Assembly: GCA_947448415.1 (NCBI GenBank)
Contig: CANFMT010000003.1
Location: 1-64,000 of the forward strand
DNA length: 64,000 nt
Origin: Burkholderiaceae bacterium
GTDB lineage: Bacteria > Pseudomonadota > Gammaproteobacteria > Burkholderiales > Burkholderiaceae
Reading direction: 5' to 3'
Shown: piece by piece, positions 1 to 7,738 of the stretch
Position numbering within the stretch: the first letter of the stretch is position 1
How the letters are laid out: each line of letters starts with the position of its first letter
Program-made: the position numbers and the translations under genes
Notes under the pieces: generated by a model
Told to the model about the DNA's origin: nothing
Databases searched by the model: none
The model's input: only the letters and a program-made list of their open reading frames with translations

Positions 1-43
1 AGTAGCAGACATCACTATTCGTGTAGTTGGCGAGCAAGCTTAA
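1..43 (+). CDS. rplI: 50S ribosomal protein L9, C-terminal end (partial)
   Basis: The window opens inside a reading frame that translates as VADITIRVVGEQA followed by a TAA stop at 41-43. This is the characteristic C-terminus of betaproteobacterial ribosomal protein L9. L9 binds 23S rRNA near the L1 stalk base. The gene lies 24 bp upstream of dnaB in the same direction, the usual rpsF-rpsR-rplI-dnaB neighbourhood. Only 13 codons are visible, so the call rests on this tail plus context. Confidence 0.8.
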   Translation, partial: VADITIRVVGEQA

Positions 44-67
44 GTTTTAGAACTGTAAATAAGCCAC

Positions 68-1507
68 ATGGCTGAATCCCGTTCACGTTCCGTTACGCTG
101 AATCCCGGCATGATGGGTTCTGGGGATGCAGTCGTGCAGGCTTTAAAAGTTCCGCCGCATTCTGTAGAGGCCGAGCAATCTCTGCTCGGCGGTCTACTGA
201 TCGATAACTCTTCTTGGGATAACCTTGGCGGAGTATTAAACGATAAAGATTTCTATCGCCCCGAACATGCTTTGATCTACAAGGCAATTGCTCGTTTGGT
301 TGGTGACAATCATCCAGCTGACGTCATTACTGTTCACGATGCAATTAAATCTGAGCAGGGTGGTGATCTAGTTGGTATTGATTACCTTAATTCCTTAGCG
401 CAAAACACGCCTAGTGCTGCCAACATTAAAGGCTATGCCGATATTGTTCGTGATCGCAGTATTTTGCGTCGCTTAATTGAAGTCTCTGACAGTATTGTTA
501 ACTCAGCATTCGTGCCAGAAGGCCGTACCGTTAGAACGCTTTTGGATGAAGCTGAATCACGCATTTTGCAAATCGGTGAAGAGGGTAGTCGCAAAGCCGA
601 CTATCTTGAGATTGAGCCTTTATTGCGCACCGTTGTTGCGCGCATTGATGAACTCTATAACCGCCAAGGCGGTAGCGATATTACTGGCATTGCAACAGGC
701 TTCTTGGATTTAGATAAACAAACAAGCGGCTTGCAAAAAGGTGACTTAGTCATTGTCGCTGGAAGACCCTCGATGGGGAAAACCGCGTTCGCATTGAACA
801 TTGCTGAGAACGTTGCGCTGGCTGAAGGTTTGCCAGTAGTGGTCTTTTCTATGGAGATGTCAGGCGAGCAATTGGCTGCACGTTTACTTGGTTCAGTGGG
901 GCGCGTAGACCAAGGTCGTATGCGTACTGGTAAGTTGCAAGACGACGAGTGGCCACGAGTTACCGACGCCATTGCCCGTTTAAGTAATACCCAAATTTTG
1001 ATTGATGAGACCGGCTCTTTATCCAGTCTTGAATTGCGCGCACGCGCGCGTCGGATTGCCAGAAACTTTGGCGGCACTCTTGGCTTGGTGGTGATTGACT
1101 ACTTGCAATTGATGAGTGGTTCTGGATCCGAGAACCGTGCAACGGAGATTTCTGAAATCTCACGCTCACTCAAATCTCTCGCAAAAGAATTACAGTGCCC
1201 GGTAGTTGCACTCTCCCAGTTAAACCGTGGCCTCGAGCAACGCCCTAACAAGCGTCCGATCATGTCTGACTTGCGTGAGTCAGGTGCTATCGAGCAAGAT
1301 GCCGACTTAATCATGTTCATCTACCGTGATGAGGTTTATCACCCAGATACCACTACTGATAAAGGTGTGGCCGAGATCATCATCGGTAAACAGCGTAACG
1401 GTCCAATCGGTACAGTGCGCTTAAGCTGGCAAGGTCCGTATACCAAGTTCGATAACTTGGCGATGGGATCAATTGGTTATTCTTCTGGTGGTTACGAGCC
1501 CTTTTAA
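68..1507 (+). CDS. dnaB: Replicative DNA helicase DnaB
   Basis: This is the hexameric 5'-3' helicase that unwinds DNA at the replication fork and interacts with primase and the clamp loader. At 479 aa it has the usual length. The N-terminal DnaB domain begins near VPPHSVEAEQSLLGG (residues 28-42). The RecA-like C-terminal domain carries Walker A GRPSMGKT at about 232-239, Walker B LVVIDYLQLM near 340-350, and the SQLNRGLEQRP motif. The ATG at 68 gives the family N-terminus, although no strong Shine-Dalgarno sequence precedes it. It follows rplI by 24 bp, and an intrinsic terminator at 1527-1553 closes the unit. There is no sign of an intein. Confidence 0.97.
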   Translation: MAESRSRSVTLNPGMMGSGDAVVQALKVPPHSVEAEQSLLGGLLIDNSSWDNLGGVLNDKDFYRPEHALIYKAIARLVGDNHPADVITVHDAIKSEQGGDLVGIDYLNSLAQNTPSAANIKGYADIVRDRSILRRLIEVSDSIVNSAFVPEGRTVRTLLDEAESRILQIGEEGSRKADYLEIEPLLRTVVARIDELYNRQGGSDITGIATGFLDLDKQTSGLQKGDLVIVAGRPSMGKTAFALNIAENVALAEGLPVVVFSMEMSGEQLAARLLGSVGRVDQGRMRTGKLQDDEWPRVTDAIARLSNTQILIDETGSLSSLELRARARRIARNFGGTLGLVVIDYLQLMSGSGSENRATEISEISRSLKSLAKELQCPVVALSQLNRGLEQRPNKRPIMSDLRESGAIEQDADLIMFIYRDEVYHPDTTTDKGVAEIIIGKQRNGPIGTVRLSWQGPYTKFDNLAMGSIGYSSGGYEPF

Positions 1508-1526
1508 ATAATCAAGCGCAGTCAAC

Positions 1527-1553
1527 AAAAAGCCTCGCATTGCGAGGCTTTTT
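1527..1553 (+). terminator. Intrinsic terminator after dnaB
   Basis: A GC-rich inverted repeat (GCCTCGCA / TGCGAGGC) is flanked by five A on the left and five T on the right. It begins 20 bp after the dnaB stop. The flanking A and T runs mean it could also act on the minus strand for the small gene that ends at 1578. Confidence 0.9.
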
Positions 1554-1577
1554 AATTGGATGATGAAGATGAAAACT

Positions 1578-1844
1578 TTACTTACTGCCTTCACATTTCT
1601 TAATGGAGGCTGTCTTAGCTGCGCCATAGAGCGGCTTACCATCTTTGCTTACGGCCTTGGCTTCGCAATCATCTGCTTTTGCGCCACCCATACATTTTTT
1701 AATTGAAGCATCTTTAGCTGCGCCATAGAGCGGCTTACCATCTTTGCTCACTGCTTTAGCTTCGCAGGCCGCTTGATCGGCAAATGCATAAGTAGGAATT
1801 GCAAAACTTAAGGCAATACTTAAAGCAATGATGATTTTCTTCAT
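1578..1844 (-). CDS. Small secreted protein with two 33-residue Cys repeats (PsiF-like)
   Basis: This 88-aa protein has a clear signal peptide (MKKIIIALSIALSFAIPTYA, cut near AFA-DQ). It then has two nearly identical copies of CEAKAVSKDGKPLYGAAK-x-ASIKKC with a 33-residue period. Each unit has a Cys at both ends, so disulfide pairing in the periplasm is plausible. The two copies share 35 identical bases (1615-1649 and 1714-1748), which suggests a recent duplication. The pattern C-x-KA-x-K-x(n)-L-x-GAA-x(n)-KC resembles PsiF repeats, but the match is loose and the function is unknown. It is a single gene, convergent with dnaB. Confidence 0.75.
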   Translation of the reverse strand: MKKIIIALSIALSFAIPTYAFADQAACEAKAVSKDGKPLYGAAKDASIKKCMGGAKADDCEAKAVSKDGKPLYGAAKTASIKKCEGSK

Positions 1845-1959
1845 GGCATCTCCAGTGGCAAGTACATTAAATAATAGACTGCTTCATTGAATACTTTAAA
1901 CAAAATTCAGATATTAGGAAACATAGGGTAAGCGCTATTAACCATTTAGGATGGGCATA

Positions 1960-2490
1960 CTAGGGCGCCATTCGACGTGCCTCAGTAAATTTCGCCGCCC
2001 AATAGGGTGACGTAATGTAATCGAGACGTACGGTTCCACCAGCGCTCGGGGCATGAACAAATCTTCCTTGCCCTACATAGATGCCTGCGTGTGAGTACTT
2101 TTCACCAGTAGTGTTGAAGAACACTAGGTCTCCAGGAGCTGGAGCTTGGTTATCAACACTCTTTCCTTGTGAACTCATCTGCTGAATTGTTCTTGGCAGT
2201 TTTATGCCGGCCGCCTTGTTATAGACATAGACAATTAGACCGCTGCAATCAAACCCACCCTTGGGAGTGTTGCCCCCATAGCGATAGGGAACATCCACTA
2301 GACCTACAGCTGCAATCGAAATATCTTCAGTACCAACGCTGGTGTCTTGTTTAAATTGCGCAATTTTTGGGCTTGGTGATTTATTTCCGAACGTACTGCA
2401 CCCACTCAATATCAGTAGAGTGCAAATAAAAATGCCGCACCCCATAAGAGTGCGGCATGAGATAGCTTGCTTAAAGTGCGTCAGCAGCAT
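1960..2490 (-). CDS. NlpC/P60 family cell-wall peptidase lipoprotein
   Basis: A secreted cysteine peptidase fold that normally cleaves D-Glu-mDAP bonds in peptidoglycan. A hydrophobic segment ending LLILSGC provides a lipobox, so it is probably outer-membrane anchored. The NlpC/P60 core follows, with catalytic Cys in GGFDCSGLIVYVY, His in YSHAGIYVG and a third His in GRFVHAPS. The start is uncertain. I use the ATG at 2490. A GTG at 2514 extends the frame, and an ATG at 2445 would leave a short, uncharged signal peptide. The first two overlap the 3' end of phoH. A terminator-like hairpin (2424-2458) lies inside the signal-peptide coding region. Confidence 0.88.
   Translation of the reverse strand: MLLTHFKQAISCRTLMGCGIFICTLLILSGCSTFGNKSPSPKIAQFKQDTSVGTEDISIAAVGLVDVPYRYGGNTPKGGFDCSGLIVYVYNKAAGIKLPRTIQQMSSQGKSVDNQAPAPGDLVFFNTTGEKYSHAGIYVGQGRFVHAPSAGGTVRLDYITSPYWAAKFTEARRMAP
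2424..2458 (-). terminator. Terminator-like hairpin after phoH, inside the NlpC gene start
   Basis: On the minus strand ATGCCGCAC and GTGCGGCAT form a perfect 9-bp stem with a 9-nt loop, followed by a T-rich tail (TTTTATTT). It begins 12 bp past the phoH stop (2471-2473), so it looks like the phoH intrinsic terminator. It also falls within the signal-peptide codons of the next gene. Confidence 0.7.
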
Positions 2491-4123
2491 GATCCGCGAG
2501 ACGTGAGCGCTCACCGCGAGCTAAGGTCACATGACCACCGTGACGCCAGCCTTTGAAGCGATCGACTACATAAGTAAGACCAGAAGAGCCTTCTGTTAAG
2601 TAAGGCGTATCAATCTGTGCAATATTACCGAGGCAAACAATTTTTGTCCCAGGTCCCGCACGGGTAACCAAGGTTTTCATTTGTTTTGGTGTTAAGTTTT
2701 GTGCCTCATCAATGATGACAAACTTGCTCACAAAGGTTCTGCCGCGCATAAAGTTCATGCTCTTCACTTTGATGCGTGAGCGAATCAGTTCTTGTGTAGC
2801 AGCACGACCCCACTCACCAGCGCTACCATCTTCATTGCGTTGTAACACTTCAAGGTTGTCGTCAAATGCACCCATCCAAGGCTGCATTTTTTCTTCTTCA
2901 GTTCCCGGCAAGAAGCCAATATCTTCGCCAACTGGCACGGTTGCACGGGTGATGATGATTTCGTTATAGCGCTTGCTGTCTAGCACTTGTTCTAGACCAG
3001 CAGCTAAGGCCAGCAAGGTTTTACCTGTGCCTGCCTGCCCCAATAAAGTCACGAAGTCGACATCAGGGTTCATCAACAAGTTCATCGCAAAATTTTGCTC
3101 ACGATTGCGGGCTGTCACGCTCCACACATTATTCTTTTGATGCGAGAAATCCCTCAAAGTTTGCAAGAGGGCAGTCTTGCCATTGATTTCACGAACCTGT
3201 GCATAGAATGGTGTTGAGCCATCAGGATTTTCTTGATAGACAAATTGATTTACCAACATACTTTGAACTGCAGGGCCTGTTACTCTGTAGAACATCGTGC
3301 CTGACTTAGAGTCGGCCCAACTCTCCATATCTTTGCCATGTTTTGGCCAAAAATCTGCCGACAATGCCATGACACCGGCATACATTAAGTCGCGATCTTC
3401 TAATACTTGGTCATTGAAGTAATCTTCAGCGGGTAAGCCAAGTGCGCGTGCTTTGATGCGCATATTGATATCTTTTGATACTAGTACCACCTCTTGACCT
3501 TTGCGAGTCTTTTGCAACTCGCTAACTACCGCAAGGATTAGGTTGTCTCCTTTACCTTCAGGTAAACCTTCTGGTAAAGCTTGGGTAGTTAACTTAGTCT
3601 GGAAGAATAGACGACCAGTGACATCTTGATTGCCTAGCTTATTCAGTGGAATGCCGTCATCTAATGTGCCGCTAGTCCCTGCAATCAATTGATCTAGCGA
3701 TCTGCTGACGGTGCGGGCATTGCGGGCCACTTCAGTCATGCCCTTTTTGTGATTATCTAGCTCCTCTAGAGTAGTCATTGGCAGATATAGGTCATGCTCT
3801 GAGAAGCGGAATAATGAGCTCGGATCATGCATCAATACATTGGTATCTAATACGAAGAGGCTAGGGGGCCCAGTACGAATAACACGTTTCGGTTTTGCTG
3901 GAGCAGTAATCTTATGATCATTACGTACTGAGCTACGATCGGACTTAATTTTTTCAAGAGCAACTTCTGCCGCGGATAAATCCTCTTCAGCTTCATTTGT
4001 CCAGTCAGAGGCTTCCACTACCACTGGTTTTGCTTGAGCAGGACGTTTCTTTAAATCGGGAGTGTCCTTATGACTAAGTTTTACTTGATCAGCAATTTGA
4101 GTGGGGATGGGTGGCAAGGGCAT
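2471..4123 (-). CDS. phoH: PhoH family protein (PIN domain + PhoH ATPase)
   Basis: This 550-aa two-domain protein has an N-terminal PIN nuclease-like domain starting at LFVLDTNVLMHDPSSLFRF (about residues 88-106). The C-terminal PhoH ATPase/helicase domain has Walker A GQAGTGKT near residue 361 and Walker B FVIIDEAQNL near 467. PIN-PhoH proteins of this type act on RNA as ATP-dependent helicase and ribonuclease. I chose the ATG at 4123 because TAGGAGAG lies 5-12 bp upstream; a 13-codon extension to 4162 lacks such support. Its leader carries a palindromic promoter-like element and a terminator-like stem. The exact physiological role is not deducible from the sequence. Confidence 0.93.
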   Translation of the reverse strand: MPLPPIPTQIADQVKLSHKDTPDLKKRPAQAKPVVVEASDWTNEAEEDLSAAEVALEKIKSDRSSVRNDHKITAPAKPKRVIRTGPPSLFVLDTNVLMHDPSSLFRFSEHDLYLPMTTLEELDNHKKGMTEVARNARTVSRSLDQLIAGTSGTLDDGIPLNKLGNQDVTGRLFFQTKLTTQALPEGLPEGKGDNLILAVVSELQKTRKGQEVVLVSKDINMRIKARALGLPAEDYFNDQVLEDRDLMYAGVMALSADFWPKHGKDMESWADSKSGTMFYRVTGPAVQSMLVNQFVYQENPDGSTPFYAQVREINGKTALLQTLRDFSHQKNNVWSVTARNREQNFAMNLLMNPDVDFVTLLGQAGTGKTLLALAAGLEQVLDSKRYNEIIITRATVPVGEDIGFLPGTEEEKMQPWMGAFDDNLEVLQRNEDGSAGEWGRAATQELIRSRIKVKSMNFMRGRTFVSKFVIIDEAQNLTPKQMKTLVTRAGPGTKIVCLGNIAQIDTPYLTEGSSGLTYVVDRFKGWRHGGHVTLARGERSRLADHAADAL

Positions 4124-4136
4124 GGACTCTCCTAAA

Positions 4137-4170
4137 AGAAAAAACCGCCAAGCAAAGTGCATTGACGGTT
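4137..4170 (-). terminator. Terminator-like stem in the phoH leader
   Basis: On the minus strand AACCGTC pairs with GGCGGTT (7 bp, one G-T), followed directly by TTTTTTC and then the phoH Shine-Dalgarno sequence. Because it sits just before phoH rather than after a recognised gene, it could be an attenuator. This is inferred from sequence only; no alternative antiterminator fold was identified. Confidence 0.45.
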
Positions 4171-4300
4171 TATTACGAAACTAGTTACATTGATATCTAA
4201 AAAACGGCGGGGGTTGCTCTCCAAGCCTGCTTTGAAATGGTCAGGTTTTTGATTTAAACGGATTGTCAGACTTTCCCGTCGTTTACGGTGCATATGAATC

Positions 4301-4328
4301 ACTTTACCCCAAATTTTGGGGTTTGCAA
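4301..4328 (-). promoter_or_regulatory. Candidate phoH promoter with palindromic spacer
   Basis: On the minus strand a TTGCAA -35-like hexamer (4328-4323) is followed, after 16 bp, by TAAAGT (4306-4301). The spacer is almost wholly a perfect 8-bp inverted repeat, ACCCCAAA-A-TTTGGGGT (4306-4322). Each hexamer matches 4/6 of the sigma70 consensus. The palindrome between the boxes could be a repressor operator. The predicted transcript would begin about 170 bp before phoH. Confidence 0.45.
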
Positions 4329-4355
4329 GCACCTCAGATCAAATTATTGTAAAAA

Positions 4356-4823
4356 TTATTTGGTAGCTTGAGCAGCTTGTAATACCTCTGTCACATGGCC
4401 AGGAACTTTCAGCCCGCGCCATTCTTTAACGAGCTTGCCTGATGAATCAAATAGGAAGGTGCTGCGCTCAACACCACGAACTTGCTTGCCATACATATTT
4501 TTCATCTTCATGACGCCAAAGATCTGACAAAGTTTTTCTTCTGTATCGGCTACCAACTCAAAAGGGAGCTCTAATTTGCTGCGGAAGTTATCGTGCGATT
4601 TGAGGCTATCTCGGGAAACTCCTACCACCAGAGTATTGGCTTTAGTAAATGCCTCAATGTTGTCTCTAAACTCACCAGATTCGGCAGTGCATCCTGGTGT
4701 CATATCTTTTGGGTAGAAATAGAGAACCAGCTTTTTACCTTTCGCGGACGTTGGTGAAAACGTTAATCCAGATGTTGCTGGGATTGCGCACTGTGGCATA
4801 GGTTGACCAATGGCTACTGTCAT
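4356..4823 (-). CDS. bcp: Thioredoxin-dependent thiol peroxidase (Bcp/PrxQ)
   Basis: A 155-aa cytoplasmic peroxiredoxin that reduces hydrogen peroxide and organic hydroperoxides. The peroxidatic Cys is C45 in the signature FYPKDMTPGCTAESGEF. The Cys five residues later that serves as resolving residue in E. coli Bcp is replaced by Gly. The only later cysteine is C99 (EKLCQIFGV). The enzyme may therefore use C99 or an external thiol. It is the last gene before the phoH promoter and lies 33 bp downstream of arnD on the same strand, so it could be co-transcribed with the arn operon. Confidence 0.93.
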   Translation of the reverse strand: MTVAIGQPMPQCAIPATSGLTFSPTSAKGKKLVLYFYPKDMTPGCTAESGEFRDNIEAFTKANTLVVGVSRDSLKSHDNFRSKLELPFELVADTEEKLCQIFGVMKMKNMYGKQVRGVERSTFLFDSSGKLVKEWRGLKVPGHVTEVLQAAQATK

Positions 4824-4856
4824 GATGATCTTTCGTTAGTTGATTGTCTCTAGGTT

Positions 4857-5774
4857 CTAATTGCTTTGAATAATTAAATCACCGCTGCGATTGGGTATTT
4901 CCCCCCAAGTCAGTGGCAGTACCGCTATTTTATCGAGTTGCTTGGTAGCTTCCCAGGATTTGTGGAGTTCGCCCATCGTGACGAGGTTGTGACCTTGATT
5001 TAGCCATCCAGCTAATAGCTGCTCAAATGCTGGCAACAGTTTTTGGCCTTCTAATTCGGCATGTAAGGTGAAGACTTGGTCATTTGGATTGCTTTGAGTG
5101 ATTTGCAGGAGTTTCTTAACGGCACCAAACTCATCTGCGCCATCAATGCCAATTAACTCATCAAAGGTAGGGAGCGTTGTTGGGTATTGTACGTGCTTGG
5201 CTTTACCTGAAGATAAGGCAAGGCGATAGGGTATGAGATTGGGTTCAGCTCTGCCATCTGATGAGTAGGCGATACCCCATTGATCGAGTTGCTCAAAAGC
5301 AGCTTCATTCATTTGCCAACCAGCAGCTCCGTAAGTGACTGGTGTATGGCCAAAGATTTCTACAAAGCGATCCCAACTCTTTTGCATCATCGCTTTAGTC
5401 CACTGAGCATCTTGAGTGCGCACTGCATCTTGCCATGCAACGTGATCCCAAGTATGAATACCAGTTTCATGTCCAGCCTTATCAATCGCACGCATTTCCG
5501 CTGCTGCTTTTTTGCCGATGTCTGGCCCGGGGATGAGAACACCATAGAGTAAAGTCTTGATGCCATAGTGCTCCACCACAGAAGTGCGGCTAACTTTTTT
5601 CAGAAAGCCTGGACGAAAGACGCGCTTTAAGGCCCAGCCGGTATGGTCGGGACCTAGGCTAAATAAGAATGTAGCTTTAAGGCCAAAACGCTCTAGGGTA
5701 CGAGCAAGATTGGGAACGCCTTCTTTAGTCCCGCGTAAGGTATCAACATCAACCTTGAGAGCTAGCTTAGCCAT
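4857..5774 (-). CDS. arnD: 4-deoxy-4-formamido-L-arabinose-phosphoundecaprenol deformylase ArnD
   Basis: A polysaccharide-deacetylase (NodB-like, CE4) fold protein of 305 aa. It removes the formyl group from undecaprenyl-phosphate-Ara4FN to give Ara4N-lipid, the donor used by ArnT. The N-terminal metal-site motif LKVDVDTLRGT and the GHETGIHTWDHVAWQD motif (metal His residues) match ArnD closely. The TYGAAGWQMN and AYSSDGR segments are also ArnD-like. The ATG at 5774 begins MAKLALKVDVD. It is the last arn gene of the cluster, 22 bp after the ArnA dehydrogenase-half gene. Confidence 0.94.
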   Translation of the reverse strand: MAKLALKVDVDTLRGTKEGVPNLARTLERFGLKATFLFSLGPDHTGWALKRVFRPGFLKKVSRTSVVEHYGIKTLLYGVLIPGPDIGKKAAAEMRAIDKAGHETGIHTWDHVAWQDAVRTQDAQWTKAMMQKSWDRFVEIFGHTPVTYGAAGWQMNEAAFEQLDQWGIAYSSDGRAEPNLIPYRLALSSGKAKHVQYPTTLPTFDELIGIDGADEFGAVKKLLQITQSNPNDQVFTLHAELEGQKLLPAFEQLLAGWLNQGHNLVTMGELHKSWEATKQLDKIAVLPLTWGEIPNRSGDLIIQSN

Positions 5775-5796
5775 GTACCTTTGTATTTACTTTTAC

Positions 5797-6843
5797 TTAT
5801 TCTTTATCGACTAGATGACGCGCTTTTTCTACGTCTTCGCGATAGGCTTCAAAAATATTCTTGAGCGCATCAGACATCGTAGTGGTTGGCTTCCAACCTA
5901 ATTCAGTCATCGTGTTATCGATTGCTGGAACGCGATTCTGAACGTCTTGATAGCCTTCACCGTAGTACGCGCCGGATGTCGTCTCAACAATTTTCACCTC
6001 ATTCGCATTCTTTGCGTACTCAGGAATGCTGCGAGCAATTTCCAGCATCTGATTGGCTAGTTCACGAATAGAGTGATTGTTCTTTGGATTGCCAATGTTG
6101 TAGATCTTGCCGTTAGCAACACCATCTTTGTTATCAATGATGCGCATCAAAGCATCGATACCATCGTCAATATAAGTAAAGGCGCGTTTTTGCGCACCAC
6201 CGTCAACAACATTGATAGGCTCTCCGCGAACAATGTGGCCTAAAAACTGCGTCACTACGCGGGAAGAACCTTCTTTTGGTGTGTAGATGCTATCCAAGCC
6301 AGGGCCAATCCAGTTAAATGGGCGAAAGAGGGTAAAGCGCAAGCCTTCCATGCCATAACCCCAAATCACACGATCCATTAACTGCTTGGAGCATGCGTAA
6401 ATCCAGCGTGGCTTGTTGATAGGGCCATAAACCATATTTGATTTGGCTGGATCGAATTCGCTATCCTCGCACATTCCATACACTTCTGAAGTGGATGGAA
6501 ATACCAAATGCTTTTTGTATTTCACGGCAGAGCGCACGATCGGTAAGTTGGCTTCGAAGTCAAGCTCAAATACTTTGAGCGGTTGCTGTACATAAGTTGC
6601 TGGTGTTGCAATCGCCACTAAAGGCAAGATAACGTCGCATTTTCGGATGTGATACTCAACCCATTCTTTATTGATGGTGATGTCACCCTCAAAGAAATGC
6701 ATACGTGGATGATCGATTAAGTCACCAAGACGATCATTTTGCATATCCATACCATAGACATCCCAATCGGTTGTCTCGAGAATGCGCTTGGAAAGGTGGT
6801 GACCAATAAAACCATTAACACCAAGAATGAGTACTTTTTTCAT
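5797..6843 (-). CDS. UDP-glucuronate decarboxylase (ArnA C-terminal half as a separate protein)
   Basis: A 348-aa extended SDR equivalent to the C-terminal dehydrogenase/decarboxylase half of E. coli ArnA. It converts UDP-glucuronate to UDP-Ara4O with NAD+. It begins KVLILGVNGFIGHHL (nucleotide-binding GxxGxxG), has PSTSEVYGMC and the YACSKQLMDRVIW YxxxK active site, and ends like ArnA (YGEGYQDVQNR, WKPTTTM). In enterobacteria this domain is fused to the formyltransferase; here the two are separate genes 25 bp apart in the same order. The motif set is much closer to ArnA than to generic UDP-xylose synthases. Confidence 0.93.
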   Translation of the reverse strand: MKKVLILGVNGFIGHHLSKRILETTDWDVYGMDMQNDRLGDLIDHPRMHFFEGDITINKEWVEYHIRKCDVILPLVAIATPATYVQQPLKVFELDFEANLPIVRSAVKYKKHLVFPSTSEVYGMCEDSEFDPAKSNMVYGPINKPRWIYACSKQLMDRVIWGYGMEGLRFTLFRPFNWIGPGLDSIYTPKEGSSRVVTQFLGHIVRGEPINVVDGGAQKRAFTYIDDGIDALMRIIDNKDGVANGKIYNIGNPKNNHSIRELANQMLEIARSIPEYAKNANEVKIVETTSGAYYGEGYQDVQNRVPAIDNTMTELGWKPTTTMSDALKNIFEAYREDVEKARHLVDKE

Positions 6844-6868
6844 CTTTACTGCCTCGTTTTAATCTAAT

Positions 6869-7738
6869 TTATTTGCTTGCTGGAAACCATTCCAATACTT
6901 CGACTGCCTGACGGTCGCCACAAATGCCGAATACTCGATTATCAACCACTTGGATGCCACAAACCCCAAGATTCAGGTTCGCCGGAAACGACCCCCTTAG
7001 GCTGGTACGGGCCACAATCATGGTCTTGCCAGAATAGTCTGTAAATGCACCGGGATATGGGGGTGCAACGGCTCTAACAAGGTCATGGACCTGTTTTGCA
7101 GTCTGATCCCAATGAATTTGCCCGTCAGCCGGCTTTCGACCGCCAAAATAGCTGCCTTTTTGGAGTTCATTCGGTTGGCGGGGCACGATTCCCTTTAATA
7201 GGCTGGGTAAGACTTGGTCGATGACGTTGACGGCTGCATGACTTACTTTGCCAAATACATTGGTGGCGGTTTCATCAGGGCCAATGCCGACTGAAGCCTG
7301 TCCAACAATATCGCCTGCATCTGGTTTTGCTTCCATGATGTGCAAAGTAGCGCCAGTTTCGGTCTCGCCATGAAGAATGGCCCAATTCACTGGTGCACGC
7401 CCACGATATTTTGGAAGCAGCGAACCGTGCATATTAAGGGCGGCAATTTTGGCACATGCCAGAATCTGCTCGGGAATCATGAAGCGATAGTAAAAAGAAA
7501 AAATATAATCAGGCGCTAAGGATTGCAGCTTCGGAATTAAATCTACCAATTCATTTGCGCGTGGAGTGATGTAGGGAATATTTTTCTCGGAACACAACTT
7601 TGCTACGCTTCCGAACCACACATTCTCATTGGGATCATCTTGATGGGTAATAACTAGATCAACTTGTATGCCGGCATCGAGAAGTGCTTTCAGGCAATTA
7701 ACGCCTACATCGTGATAAGCAAAGACGACTGCGTGCAA
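6869..7738 (-). CDS. UDP-Ara4N formyltransferase (ArnA N-terminal half as a separate protein)
   Basis: A 289-aa formyltransferase equivalent to the N-terminal half of ArnA. It transfers a formyl group from 10-formyltetrahydrofolate to UDP-Ara4N. The start VVFAYHDVGVNCLKALL is ArnA-like. The catalytic motif LNMHGSLLPKYRGRAPVNW (Asn and His) and the later Asp in KPDAGDIVGQ are present, as is VRAVAPPYPGAF. Translation appears to begin at a TTG directly after the arnC stop (TAATTG), which implies translational coupling. A formyltransferase-only ArnA half is less common than the fusion but chemically sufficient. Confidence 0.92.
   Translation of the reverse strand: MHAVVFAYHDVGVNCLKALLDAGIQVDLVITHQDDPNENVWFGSVAKLCSEKNIPYITPRANELVDLIPKLQSLAPDYIFSFYYRFMIPEQILACAKIAALNMHGSLLPKYRGRAPVNWAILHGETETGATLHIMEAKPDAGDIVGQASVGIGPDETATNVFGKVSHAAVNVIDQVLPSLLKGIVPRQPNELQKGSYFGGRKPADGQIHWDQTAKQVHDLVRAVAPPYPGAFTDYSGKTMIVARTSLRGSFPANLNLGVCGIQVVDNRVFGICGDRQAVEVLEWFPASK

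Noticed and set aside
655-1077. 140-codon antisense frame inside dnaB
   Set aside because: It lies wholly within dnaB, with Ser/Lys-rich composition typical of antisense frames.
4132-4332. 66-codon minus frame between bcp and phoH as a gene
   Set aside because: No recognisable domain, and it spans a likely promoter and a terminator-like stem. It is kept only as part of the phoH leader finding, not as a CDS.
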